The notes beneath the pieces were generated by a model. The model saw nothing but the letters and a program-made list of their open reading frames with translations. It ran no database searches and was not told the DNA's origin. Both the position numbers and the translations under genes were made by a program. From positions 27,922,371 to 27,986,370 of the forward strand of contig OY747707.1 of assembly GCA_963556495.2 (NCBI GenBank): a DNA stretch of 64,000 bases, in the 5' to 3' direction. Each line of letters opens with the position of its first letter. Within the stretch, counting starts at the first letter, position 1. This document shows positions 37,278 through 50,079 of the stretch, piece after piece. The stretch comes from Valencia hispanica (lineage: Eukaryota; Chordata; Actinopteri; Cyprinodontiformes; Valenciidae).

Positions 37278-37838
37278 TTACTCCTGCTGCTGGGAGGGAT
37301 TAGGCGGCGCTCCTACGGAGCTACGGCGGCCAGGGGCTGTCAGAGGAGGGAAATCCGCATCAAGGGCGCTGAAACGGTTTGATAGAGGCAGGCAGGTTGG
37401 AGGAGAGCGGTGGCGGCTGCTCCAAGCGCCTCCACCGCGGCCTGGACCAACCGTTAACCGGGCACCCTGGAGCACCGGAGTGGAGCTGATGGGAGCTTTT
37501 GGTTTAGCCCCCTGCTGGAACCAGCAGTCCTCCTCTGCTGCAGATGTTACGCGGGCGTTTGGCACCCCGAGTCCGCCTGGAGGCGCAGCGATGGATCCTA
37601 CCCCCACAGCTTCGCCGGGCTGGCAGGGAATGGTGTCCGGCAGCTGTGCACTGCTGGCGGCGGCGAAAATCCGGCCGAAGATGATGTCCACGTCGCGCTC
37701 ATGGTCCTGGATTTGGTGGAGTGTTGAGATCCTCTGCTCCAGCTCCAGAACCCTCTGGCTAAGTTTTGCGCAGCCATCACACCCAGGACTGCAGGTGAGG
37801 GGAGGCATGGTGGGGGAGAAGTAATCCGCGCTTCCCAC
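37278..37838 (-). pseudogene. L2 LINE ORF1-like protein
   Basis: GC-rich frame with a Cys cluster (CSPGCDGCAKL) followed by a short heptad-like segment (LSQRVLELEQRISTL) likely to form a coiled coil, then a proline-rich tail. It sits in the ORF1 position, upstream of the endonuclease. I see no RNA-recognition fold. Confidence 0.7.
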
Positions 37839-38027
37839 CGATTAAAACGATCCGGTAAAAAACGTCCTGGTTATTAATAAGTCAGTGGTGTTTAAAAATC
37901 CGTTAAAACGGGTATTTAAAAAGGTTTAAAACCAGTTAAAAACCGTGCTTGATAGGGAGCTGGTCTTGGCGGGCTGACAGACGCTGACGCATGCGCACCC
38001 AAGGGAAGTTATGAACTGATGACCGAA

Positions 38028-38290
38028 TAAAGGGGAGTTTTTCCTCTCCACTTACATGCTTGCTCAGTATGAGGGATTGCTGAAGATTGCTGTGGTTGGA
38101 AAGTCTTCCCTACCTCACGCCAATGACTGACGCAATCTGCTGGGATTCCTTAAATAGGAAACTTTTTAACTGATTGGGATGTTTGTATAAATGTATTGAA
38201 ATGACTTTTTGGTAAGTGCCTTGAGATGACATCTGTTGTGAATTGGCGCTATATAAATAAACTGAATTGAAAATTGAAATAAACTGAATT
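38028..38290 (+). mobile_element. Older L2-like LINE, 3' part of the split copy
   Basis: Resumes with ggggagtttttcctctccac and continues to the tail (acatctgttgtgaattggcg, then tatataaataaactgaattg). Joined to 33,694 it gives the same uninterrupted sequence as 22,890-23,265 on the other strand. Confidence 0.9.
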
Positions 38291-40225
38291 CAATGTGCAA
38301 ATTAAAGTGCTCAAAGCATTTCAATATTTAGATGTAGCCATAGTTAAAATAAGACAAACACACAAGACAAAGAATGCACAGTAACCTTTAATGGTGAGAA
38401 CATCCTGCTCTCTAATAAGACAACCATCATGTACTTAAGATTTTTCAATCACTATTAACAAGATTCAGCTGTTCTGTTATGTGTGAAGTTTCATAAATTC
38501 CAGGTGGATTCCTCCACAACCATCTAGAGTTACGGCTACCTATCAAACGTTAACGTTAAAGATATTAGTGAGATTACTAAAATCCTGAGTGATTGTACTA
38601 TTGACTAGATCCTACATAATCATTGAGTTTCCAGTTGAACTTGGGATCTGAGAATTGTTGGATTTTTATAATATATTATTCCCTTTCTTTTTTATGATAT
38701 GCAGATAGGATTCACTGATAAAGTAAAAGAGATGCCCTTCAGATGATTTTATTGAGGTTAGAGACTGCTATATATGTTTTATTAACGCTTATAGAATTTT
38801 TAAAACAGGAACATCATTAAGTTGCTCAACAATTACAAAGAGGAACAGCTCAGATAAAAATGTTAGCATCACACCATCATAGCTAAAAGTGAACAAAGAA
38901 GTTGTGAGGAACAGGTTAAAAAAAAGCACCTTTCAGTTTTCAGGCATGTTGGAGCTGGAAAAGAGAAAATAAACAAGCAAGACATCTTTGCATAAAATCT
39001 CTGTGGAGGTTTGTGAATAATAATCCTGGCAATGACTGTTTTTTTTTTGTTTTTTTTTTTTGCCAGGATCCACTTTAGTCTGTAAAATTACAAACAAGTG
39101 GGATTTAAAAATCTAGTGTTCCTTAAAGAAGCAGGCATTTATTTGTTTGACCCACCACTACCTTTCATGAAAGCAAACTAATATGCAGTTTGTTCATATC
39201 CAGTCATCTTCTGTTGCTTAAAGTATCAGAATTAGTCTGTTATACATTAAGCCTTTTGACATAAAACAGTAGCTCAAGTGTATTTTTCTGCTCCTGAGCA
39301 TCATGGTCATGTAATTAGTATTGTACGATTTGGACCCAGAACCACGACCCAGGGAAAGTTAAATAAATCGGCAACTGGCAAAGTAAAAAGGAAGAATTGT
39401 ATAATTAGGAAGATGATTACATGACAGAGATGGTTTCCCTGAATCCTGGGACATTGATTAGCTTGGATGTAACTGGAGGACTGATTGGGGTCCGTTTACC
39501 GAGGACTGTTTTCGCCCGCAGGACCATATGGAGGTATAACATCTATATGCTGGAAACCAGTGACCATGAAGTCCCGGAGTGCCGCAACAACCCTAACAGG
39601 GTGATTGAATTCACACACACTTCTACAGTGATCATATCTCACCATTGGTAGGAAGGTGATGGCTTGGTCTGTAATCCAAAACTCAGTAGCTGGGTAAACA
39701 GGTAAGTTACAGTTGACAATAAGGCAGTCATTGCAGAACCTGGGTCTAAATACATGAAGATAGGTTCAGAGCCAGAGGCAGATCTCTCACAGAGCATGAG
39801 GCAGGTAAAGTAGCCTAAAGGCAAAGGTCAGGAGGCAGAAAACTGGTCAGGTACTAGATCAGGAAAGCAGGCATGGCCCTCTCAAAGGCTGTGGAAGGGG
39901 CTGACAACAGACAATCTGACACTGAGTAAATGCATGGCAGGAGTTTATATAGGCAGCAGTATAGCTGAAAACAATCAGCAGCCAGCAGGAGCAGAGCCAC
40001 AGGTGAGAGCAACGAGTTAATCAGCAAAGGAGCAGCACAAAACACAGGGAATCATGACCGCTCACCTGTAGAACAGGTCATAAAGCTCATTATTACGTCT
40101 GTGGTTTTCATGTTATTTCATGTCAAAACATCTGTTGTTAAACAGGTTTATTAGTGGTGTGAAACATGTGATTCTACCTAAATAACACAAACAGTAAAAT
40201 ATTTTTTTGTAAATATCTGAATACT
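38290..40225. other. Spacer, no gene recognised
   Basis: AT-rich; nothing identifiable. A short ORF at 39,421-39,651 has no known domain. Confidence 0.4.
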
Positions 40226-40227
40226 AC

Positions 40228-40275
40228 ATGACACTGAGTGTGGTGCACACTGCACTTCACCACACTCAGTGTCAT
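40228..40275. repeat. Perfect 18-bp inverted repeat with a 12-nt loop
   Basis: The left arm ATGACACTGAGTGTGGTG (40,228-40,245) is the exact reverse complement of the right arm (40,258-40,275). It would form a stable hairpin in either transcript. Neither arm matches a microRNA I recognise. Confidence 0.95.
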
Positions 40276-40279
40276 ATTT

Positions 40280-41985
40280 GAGAAATATGTATAATCTTAG
40301 ACACAAGTAGACACAAGTTAAGTATATAAGTAGATAATACACTACACACTATCACTAACTGTTCTGTCATTTCAACAACAGACCAAAACCCCATGTTGAT
40401 TTCTTTTTCTGACAATTCAGTGTGCAAGTGGTGTGTCATCATCATGTTCTTTGTTTTGTCAGCTGGGCTATTACAACAGAACAAAAACAAGATAATAGAC
40501 ACCCATGATCAATAACTTTTTTTAAATGTCGGCCTCTTTATCTCAGAAATCTACTTCTTGGTTTGTGCACTTTGAGTCCTTTAGAAATCAATGTATTTCA
40601 TTTTGGGAGGACATTGGGTCTCTCTACAACCTTTTAAAAAGAAAAATATGGATAGTTAAAACAGGACAAACTGCTCCAGCATAATCTGACACAGCTAATT
40701 GTACAGACATAATATAACATAAATATTAAACTGAAAGAAAAAGCAATATGGAAAGAAACACATTATTTCTTTATTACTGTAAAGACTTCTGATTTAAAAC
40801 ATTAGCGTGATATTTAAGGCAGTTTTGTAAAGTGCCTGAGGCATTTCTACATAGGGTTTGGATGTTTTTCCTATACATGTGTGGTTAGATAAAGATACAG
40901 CTAATTGCCCAGGCCAGTATTAAAATGGGAGCGCACAGCTGTGTCCTGAACAAGTGTTTTGTTACTGCTATAGATGTGCAGTGAATGTGGAGTTGACATC
41001 CCTGTGTGTTAAGTTTATCTCTTCTTTACTGCTGAGGATCGCAAAACCAGCTCATGTGGTTTGTACAGGAGTGTACCGCAGTTTATCTCACTCCAGAATC
41101 TCATTTTATCTTTATTTTTTCTTTTTTTTTAAACGTGTCCTGTTTGGCAGTGTGGAGCTCAGAATTGGTGTCTGAGTACCAAGTAGAAGCCCAACAGATT
41201 TACTTTCACAAGCGGAGCAGTACAGCTTTTGCTATAGTCCTCCACTTGATACATGTGTGAAAAATCTTTATTATGAATTGCTGGGGGTTTTATTTCCTGA
41301 TGTTATGGACACAGAGACGGAAAATTAAGGGGACGAAAGAAAGAAGATGAAGAAGAGAGGTAGGAAACAAAATGTCATGAGAGAGGGTGAGTTGAAAATA
41401 CAAGAGAGGAAAGGGAACAAAGAAAACACAGGAAAACATTGAAGTCTGCCTCCATACCCACAGGACGGCAGAGAGAGGGGAAAAAACAAAACAAAACACG
41501 AAAAAGGAACATTTTCTCAAAACAAACCTAACATCGTGAACTAAGAATTACACAACCACATCACACAAGAGTGGATATAAAAATACAACAACAATGTCAC
41601 AGAAAAACTCATGGTACCGATTAATCAAGCTCTAGTAATGATAACCTCAGCCCAAGAATATATCTGTAAACACCAGAGACCCCACATCTATGTGTGTGTG
41701 TGTGAGCATGCTGGTGCATATAAGGTTTCTCCATAAGAGTGTTCGATAGCTGGTGTGAGCAGACATCAATCTGTCTCCCAGGAATCGATGCAGACATGAA
41801 GGAGATCGGAGCCAAGACGTCCAAAGGACCCCAGAGCCCCAGGCGGACCCAGGCGGGGCCGACCGCATCCCCCAAGAGAGGAGCAAAGGAGAACCCCAGG
41901 GGAACATCCAGCGGCTACTATGCAGGGGCCCGGGGGGCAGCAGTGACGAGCCCACATTTTTTTTTTATCATTTTAACAGTAGGAG
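40280..41985. other. Spacer, no gene recognised
   Basis: A GC-richer patch at 41,750-41,950 may be LINE 3' UTR, as it has a similar character to 33,920-34,120. The rest is unassigned. Confidence 0.4.
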
Positions 41986-41989
41986 GGGA

Positions 41990-42250
41990 TTCACGCAAGA
42001 ACTGTCACTGGGTCTTCTCTGGGTACTCTGGCTTCCCTATAGTCCAAAAAATATGAATATGAATGGTCTCTTGAAATTGGACTTACATGTGTGCGTGCGT
42101 GCCTGCGTGTGGATTTTTGTCCTGTGTGTCTCGGTGTTGCTCTGTGATGGACTGGTGACATGTCCATGGTGTACCTGGCTCTTGCCCAACTACTGATGGA
42201 GATGGCCCTGTGGGGTAAGCAGGTGTAGAAGATGGATGAATGTAAGATAA
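41990..42250 (-). repeat. Copy of the dispersed fish repeat (compare 14,325)
   Basis: Contains gggtcttctctgggtactct, agtccaaaaaatatgaata and gtgatggactggtgacatg, the opposite-strand counterparts of blocks in the 14,325-14,700 copy. Confidence 0.65.
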
Positions 42251-42769
42251 ATGTAGCTCAACTGGAGAAAGTTAATCTTGCAAATGTCCACGAATCAGAA
42301 TTTTAAAAGTATATTTGAATTAGAAAAAGTGTAGAGAATCAAACCACCATGCTGCTTTTATGATCTTTTAATAATAAATGGCTACCCATGGTTGATGCTT
42401 GAGGCTAAATTATTGATAGCAGAGCAAAGGTTGCTATAAATTACATTTCTATTTCTTCTGTTTCTTTTATTTACATTTAGTAATAAATAATTATATAATA
42501 TTACTTTAAGCAAAGCTGTTTTATTTGGAAGTTTTCTAGATTTTCTAGAGAAAATAAATAAAATTAAATTATTTATTTATTTTTATTTTTAAATTAGAAT
42601 AAATGATTAGAAACATGAATTTTATCTCTGTATGGTCACTTGGCTTAGTTTCAATGTCACTGAGCCCTCAAAGGCATATGATACCAGCTGTTCTACAAAA
42701 GAATAGAAAAATAATATTTATAATCAATTTACCGAGCATGGCCTTCATGGCAATGAAAGTGAGACTTGG

Positions 42770-43015
42770 AGGAGTATGGTTGGGAGGAATTCCCCCACCC
42801 TCTCCGATCTGAACCCGAGTGGTGTTTTTGTTATTGGACTTCTGTACTCGTCATGGATTGTCCATAACGAACACCATGTTGAAGCATAAGGGTTTACATA
42901 TGTGCACTTGGCACCAGGATAGCTTAGGCCGCAGCGCGTTGATCGACTTTGTTGTCATTTCATCTGATCTGTGGCCGCATGTTTTGGACACTCAGGTAAA
43001 GAGAAATTTGCATGT
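42770..43015 (+). mobile_element. LINE endonuclease-domain fragment
   Basis: The plus strand encodes LLLDFCTRHGLSITNTM, then CTWHQDSLGRSALIDFVVIS and DLWPHVLDTQVKR. This is the C-terminal half of the endonuclease domain of a non-LTR retrotransposon (HxWHQDxxGRxxxIDFVVxS, substrate-binding Asp). It is cut off on both sides and differs from the L2 copies here. Confidence 0.75.
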
Positions 43016-43455
43016 GTCTTTTATTTAGAAATTTTGCGGAAGCTTGGCACTGCTGCTGTGTCTGATTTCCTTGGCCCGATCTAAACTGTTGAGCTTGATG
43101 CGTTTTAGAAGCGTAGCCGGTAAAAAGTAGACCTACTGAGTAAATTTAAGAAATGGCCATGACACGACGCTTTTGGGACGTGTCTGATTCAAGCTGCTTG
43201 GCTTCCAATGGAAAGAAACCCATTGATAACGGCGGCTATCAGCTGCGTATTACGCTGCGTATTAGTTTCAGTGTTTTTTGTTATAAGTTTGAAATGTCCT
43301 ACGTTATTGAACTCTTGAATGAACCACAGCTCCAGGGTAGTACAGTCAAGCTTCTGCCTTTATTTCCCCTTTGCGGGAGGAGTTAAGAGAGGAGGTTTTT
43401 CTGTTTATTGTTGTGCGTAAATGCCAGGAGGTGAGTTTTAATGTCTGTAAAGTCA

Positions 43456-43690
43456 CGTTCAAAGCAAAAGTTGCATGCATCTCTCCTGTATATCCCTTAA
43501 AAAAAGAGGAACAGCATCCAGTTTTGTCCTTTATTTACGCAAAGAATTTTACTTTTTCAGGTATATTTATGGTAGTTGATTAATCGTGATTAATCATGAT
43601 TAATTCACAGCTACTCTAGGAATAATTAGAGTAAAAAGATTTATTATTTGATTAAAAATCAAACACCCTAGTGAAAATATTGTGGCAAAA
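43456..43690 (+). repeat. Direct duplicate of a DNA-transposon end plus its flank
   Basis: Very similar to 44,404-44,635: gttcaaagcaaaagttgcat, cccttaaaaaaagaggaac, gatatttatggtagttgat (with small differences) and caaacaccctagtg, and then beyond the transposon end into aaatattgtggcaaaat. Confidence 0.85.
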
Positions 43691-43754
43691 TCTAACCCTA
43701 ACCCTTATTTGACTTTTTGGGACATTTTGATAACTGAGTTCAAATGGGCCAAGG

Positions 43755-44610
43755 ATTTTTTTTAACGCATTGACAAATGCACAGAATGACCCGCCCTGTT
43801 TATTCTACAATTCAATCCGCACTGCTTTCAATGTTCATCACGTAAACAGCATGGCAGACCCGAACTGCACTGACAGTTCCATGTGAACGTCTCTTACAGA
43901 GGGATTATTGGTCTTCGTTGCTCCCTGCTCTACTGCAGAAAGAGACACGATCATGTCTTTTTGTGCTGTTGGTTGCACAAGTCGCTTTGATAAAAATGGA
44001 AATTCATACCATTCCATCGACTCACATCCCTTTCATGGCAAACAAAAGAAGTGTTTGGTTCCAAGTGACCAGAAGAAGCAATTAGAATGAGCAGATGATT
44101 AAAAATGCAACAATCCACAGCGATAACTTCAGATCATGTAAGCCTCTTTGGCCAACAAACAAGCTAACATTGCTAACCAATACTGCAACTGCAAGATAAC
44201 AGCAAATAATAAAGGGAACCGGAGCTATTTAAAGGGTCGGTTGTCACACCATTTGCAGGTGGTGTTGATAAACAAATAATCCCTCTATTGTCGAGAAGAA
44301 ACGGTCAGCTTTAGATTAAGAACATGTTAACCAGTTAGTTTGCCTTAGCAACTAGCTAAAAGATAAATAGGTTAAAAGACCCATGTATAAATATGACAGT
44401 GGAGTTCAAAGCAAAAGTTGCATGCATTTCTCTTGTATATCCCTTAAAAAAAGAGGAACGCCATCCAGTTTTGTCCTTTATTTACACACAAAAATTTTTA
44501 CTTTTTCAGTGATATTTATGGTAGTTGATTAATCGTGATTAATTCACAACTACTCTAGGAATAATTAGAGTAAAAAGATTTATCATTTGATTAAATATCA
44601 AACACCCTAG
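43755..44610 (+). mobile_element. DNA transposon copy carrying a THAP-like segment
   Basis: Bounded by ttttaacgcattgacaaatg and tcaaacaccctag. Matches the reverse complement of 4,429-5,132. It contains a short open frame with a THAP-type start. The right-hand part is duplicated just upstream at 43,456-43,690. Confidence 0.72.
43950..44090 (+). pseudogene. THAP-domain N-terminal remnant
   Basis: Encodes MSFCAVGCTSRFDKNGN then SYHSI, matching the start of THAP zinc fingers (C-x2-4-C, aromatic-His block). The frame stops after 46 residues; the later Cys/His pair and AVPTIF-type block are absent. THAP domains serve as DNA-binding modules in P-element-like and some other transposases, so this is probably the first exon of the element's transposase. 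Confidence 0.6.
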
Positions 44611-44699
44611 TGGAAATATTGTGGCAAAATTTCAACTCTTTCGCCAGGAGGTTAAAGCTTGAGCAAAAATTGGTCTTCAATTACTCTAATAATCATAGC

Positions 44700-45290
44700 A
44701 AATTAGTTTAAAAAATATATAAAGGACAACTAAATCAACATTTTGAAGTGGCTATCAGAAAGCCTATCAAAACTTTGTGGGCAGAGCTGCAAGGCGGGCT
44801 AAAAATCTGAATCTGTTGCATAAATTCTGTCAGGAGGAATGGGCCAAAATTCCAGCAAACTATTGTGAGAAACCTGTGGAAAGACACACTATCACATTAA
44901 TATCACATTCAACCAAATAATAATCAAATCTAAAAAAAAAACTCTGAATTTGAAGAAAGTTTTTTTTACATTTCACAAATATTCAGACATGTTGCAAACA
45001 GAAATATATTTTGTAATACAAACAGAACTAAAGCCCGAAACTATTAGTCTGATTTAACCTCTTTCAGTGAGTAAAAATTGTTGTGTATCTATTCCTACAG
45101 TGTATGTGAATATCTGATTTTAACTGTATGTATGTACCTTAGCTTGGCCACTGTAAGACATAAATTTTATCTTTTAAAAAAGTTTTCATTAAAACTCAGA
45201 CATAAACCTCCACAGACTTATTTAGCTCCACTCATCTTCCTATCAACTCTGACCACCTTTCTTGTCCCTGCTGATGGATGAATGGGTGGA
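44700..45290. mobile_element. Tc1-like fragments
   Basis: The plus strand at 44,755-44,890 reads like the Tc1 C-terminal region (IRKPIKTLWAEL, then RNGPKFQQTIV across frame changes). 45,200-45,275 matches 27,990-28,060 of the intact copy (actcatcttcctatcaactc, then gtccctgctga). Confidence 0.6.
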
Positions 45291-46020
45291 GAGAAAAAAA
45301 ACTACTGAAATCTTGCAGTAGGCTACTTAAAACGGAGCTATACTGCCATCTTGTGGCACTGAAAGAAGGCACCTGTACAATTAATCGAATTACACAAGTG
45401 ATTTATTTATTTAATCATTTATTTATCTGAGGAGCTAAAAAAATCCAATTTTTTTACCAGCACAAACTGTATAGAATTGATCTTTAAATTTGGATTGGTT
45501 AATATAGCAATGAAGTCAACAGGGGGTGCCTGTTGTCCACTTGCAGGAAGTGTGAAAAATGAGCGCAGAAAGGAAAAAAATGAAATTTCCCTTGTTTCAA
45601 CACTTGGGGACGCTGTAGTGACACTCTGTAGAAATCATATTTCAATTTTCAGTGTGACTCAGGGTTTAAGTTTATGGCAGCGTCTGTATGCTGGTTGGCA
45701 CTTGCCCTTTATTCTCTTATAGGGCGTTAAATAAAAACATCCAGACTCATGCATAACGCATTGCAAACTCAAGATAAAAATAAACTAAAAGACAAGCGTA
45801 AAAACAATTTACTGCATCTGTGCGGTTATTCCTCTTGCTAATATTTATTTTCACTGCATCTTGTCTAACTATCTGAAGATTGGGAAGAGATAAACAATTA
45901 TCCTGATATTTTCTGACCTTTGTGTTTCCTCTCTTTTTTTCTGATTCTTTCTAATGTCTTCAGACAACCAGGAAACACAGACCTAAGCAAATAATAGACT
46001 GGAGTGGGGAGTAGTCAGAC
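45290..46020. other. dlx2 upstream spacer
   Basis: No repeat or exon recognised. An adjacent, more GC-rich stretch starts near 46,020. Confidence 0.4.
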
Positions 46021-46280
46021 GTGGAGCCCTTACTCATTGGTTGCCTCAGACACAGGAGCTCTCCCTCTCACTCTCTCATAAATGCGCGCCCACCGCCAAC
46101 CGTGGCAGATAATCACAGAGAGGAGGAGGACACACCTTCCGCTGATTTTGTCACAGTTTGCTCGGGGATGAGTTTTGACTCACAAAAAGGTCTAAGATTT
46201 GACTCGTGTTTTTTTGTCTAGCAATTTTGCCATTTTTTGCGCCCGCATAGACTCCGAGGCTGCGGCATTTCCAATCCAAG
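46021..46280 (+). promoter_or_regulatory. dlx2 promoter-proximal region and 5' UTR
   Basis: Carries an inverted CCAAT box (ATTGG, 46,036-46,040), a CT-rich stretch, and a weak TATA-like cataaat at 46,077-46,083. The initiating ATG is at 46,281. The transcription start is not determinable from sequence alone. Confidence 0.5.
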
Positions 46281-47605
<1,325 letters not shown>

Positions 47606-47619
47606 AATAATAATAATGC

Positions 47620-47651
<32 letters not shown>

Positions 47652-47680
47652 CATTGGTTCTAAATCGAACAATAAATAAA
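47606..47680 (+). repeat. (AAT)n tract and polyadenylation-type signals in the dlx2 3' UTR
   Basis: About 12 AAT units follow the stop almost at once, and AATAAA occurs at 47,671-47,676. A later AATAAA (near 48,310) could also serve, so the 3' UTR end is open. Confidence 0.7.
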
Positions 47681-49800
47681 TGCCAATATCTCGATTTCAC
47701 AGACCTCGTGTGCGTCATTACGCGCAGAAACTAGCAGAAATTAACGCAGCAAGACAGGTTCATGGACTAGTTTTGATGCTGGTGATGTGATGGACACAGA
47801 TTTCTACACTTATTTTTGTATTTATTTATTCTGTTGTGTGAGGGATGAATGAACCACTATTACCCAAAGCAGTCACAGCCTGGCTACTAGCCTACTTTTA
47901 CGTGGACGTCACTTTTTTGACATTTTCTGGAAAAAAAAAAACTCCCTGAAAACTTTGACATCAGGACAACCTGTCACAGATGTAGCGATAATTATATCCT
48001 AACTGTATCGTGCCTTTTGCAATATGACCTCATTTTGTTCTGCGGGAAAATAGCATATTCACTCCTCAGATAGTTTAGTTGATATGAATATACAGGAAGG
48101 GTCAAGGTCTTTGTAAATAGTCTATTTTATCACAGCTTTTTTTTTTTTACAGCCTATGTTGCTCCAACTCTTGTCCTTAGGATGATGAAATTCATTAATC
48201 ACCGTACAAGCTACTGATTGTTCCACCCCAAGATTTACTTGTATTCCATTTTATTGTGGTTTTGTCTTATTTATTTTAGCAGTATTTCACATATGGTCAG
48301 ATGTTATTTAAATAAAAATGTTTCCTGTGATCATGCATTCAGTTTTTTTATTTATTTAGCCCATGTGGTTGGAACTGGTGCTGGTTTGTTTAATATTTTT
48401 TTCAAGGTGCCTATTTTTTAAAAACAGCTATTTTTGCTTACATTTTTGTGTTTCATTTTTTTATTGTAAAAACAAGAAATTAAAATATCAAACATTTTGA
48501 AAGTATAAAAAATAGAAATCTTTTATTTGATAAAAATGTATTACAGTTAGAAAAACATACACAATCTTTAATGAAGTGATATTTAATTGTATTAGGCCAA
48601 TATGTTATGAAAATATACTGATAGCTTGTCAAATTACTCTCAAATGCCACTATTAAACATTTGCTGCCCCATAAAAAGTAGCATAACATTAAAAGAAATA
48701 CACTGATATATTTAGAAAATGCCTAATAATTATGTTATTCACACAAAAAGCAGAAACTTCTTGACAAAGACAGCTGCAAACACACCTGCAGATTCTGACA
48801 TGATTAACAGCTGAGCAATACTGCTACCTGTTAGCTTATATTCTTAGCAAGCAGCTGATTCCTCGATTGTCATTATTCAACCTTTGTTCACCTTTCCAAA
48901 AAGTTTTCAACTCAGATTTGTTATTTAACAATATTTCAATAAATTACATTAGAAATTCAGGAACTACTTGACCAGACATCTACAAACACACCTCGGTATG
49001 TACAAAATGCCTATCTGGATACTAAGTGTTATCTTTTTGTCTCCTGGGGGACTTGGGTTGCTTAGCAACAGTAGCCATTGGTTATCTTGGGTGATTTGGC
49101 ATAAGCCAGAACACATTTACCTAGCAAAAATGTTATGTCGATTTTCTGAGCTCATTCAAGAAAAGAACTTAGGATATACAAGACTGCAAAGAGGGGGGGG
49201 GGATCCTTTATGAATAGCTGCAATTTAATGTAGAAAACAATGGTTTTGCCACTATAATATGCCATGATAGCCAAATAGCTTATGAGAATTATTTTATATA
49301 TTCAGAGGCAAAATCAATTATTTCATATCAAAATACGTAACGTGCTATTCCTTTAAAACAATATTAAATTTAAAAGGTTAAGTTATTTCTCCATTATTAG
49401 CCTAGATGAAACGGAGAAACTTCTGAATCAACTGTAAATACGTTGCTGACATAAGCTTAATAGCCAAGCAATCCTGCTACAATTAGCTTTCATGCTAATA
49501 GTCATCTTATATGAGCTCCTCATGATTAATGAACTTGGTATCCATGGCAGTTGGTTAGCTTAGGTGGTTTGGGTTAAACAAAAATTTAAAGGAGCTAACA
49601 TTAGGCCAGATAACCAGTTATTTAAACATTGCAGTTGAATGTGTTTGTGATTTTTGGACATATTTGACTATTATGATGAACACCAGTAGGCAGAGGCAAT
49701 TCTTCCACAAAAGCTGCCCTAAGCAGTCCTAATTTCCCAACCCCATAGGCCTACACCTTTTTAACTGTCTCCACACATAAGCTAACCTCCACATCTCCAA
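47680..49800. other. dlx2 3' UTR / dlx2-dlx1 intergenic DNA
   Basis: AT-rich, without transposon families I recognise, which fits the repeat-poor nature of Dlx intergenic DNA. No exon seen. A short G-run lies at 49,193-49,201. Confidence 0.45.
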
Positions 49801-49819
49801 TGGAAAGGCTACCATTCTT

Positions 49820-49872
49820 CAAAAAAAAAAAAAAAAAAAAAAAAAAAATTATATATATATATATATATATAT
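49820..49872. repeat. Poly(A) tract followed by (TA)n
   Basis: About 28 A, then about 12 TA units. It may be an old retroposed tail with no recognisable body. Confidence 0.9.
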
Positions 49873-50033
49873 GTACATATACTTTTTTATTCTGTAACTT
49901 ATCAGATTTGCCTCTCCATATTTTGTGCTTTTTGTTTTTATCTCAATACAAGGTGGCCAAAAAAACTTTCAAAATGCTATTTTTCGTACTTCACAAACAG
50001 ACGTGGTTCTACGAGTCTCACATGAAAATCAAA

Positions 50034-50078
50034 AATGAATGAATGAATGAATGAATGAATGAATGAATAAATAAATGT
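50034..50078. repeat. (GAAT)n/(AAAT)n microsatellite
   Basis: Eight or so GAAT units passing into AAAT units. Confidence 0.92.
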
Positions 50079-50079
50079 A

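Larger units (their letters stand above)
33695..38027 (-). mobile_element. Near-full-length L2/Maui-like LINE inserted in an older L2
   Basis: A minus-strand element of about 4.3 kb. The 3' end has four TTTGA-type tandem units (33,695-33,715 in plus sense), the 5' end is near 38,027, and a likely TAAA target duplication (33,691-33,694 and 38,028-38,031) flanks it. Inside, in transcript order, are an ORF1-like frame, an endonuclease, a reverse transcriptase and a C-terminal domain. At least one frameshift and one in-frame stop break ORF2, so it is dead but still well preserved. Confidence 0.92.

Noticed and set aside
42819..43028. Possible host gene (LDFCTRHGLSITNT)
   Set aside because: Matches the endonuclease domain of non-LTR retrotransposons, so it is a mobile-element fragment.
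43688..43706. Telomere-like ctaaccctaaccc
   Set aside because: Only two units; no array. Chance or small simple repeat.
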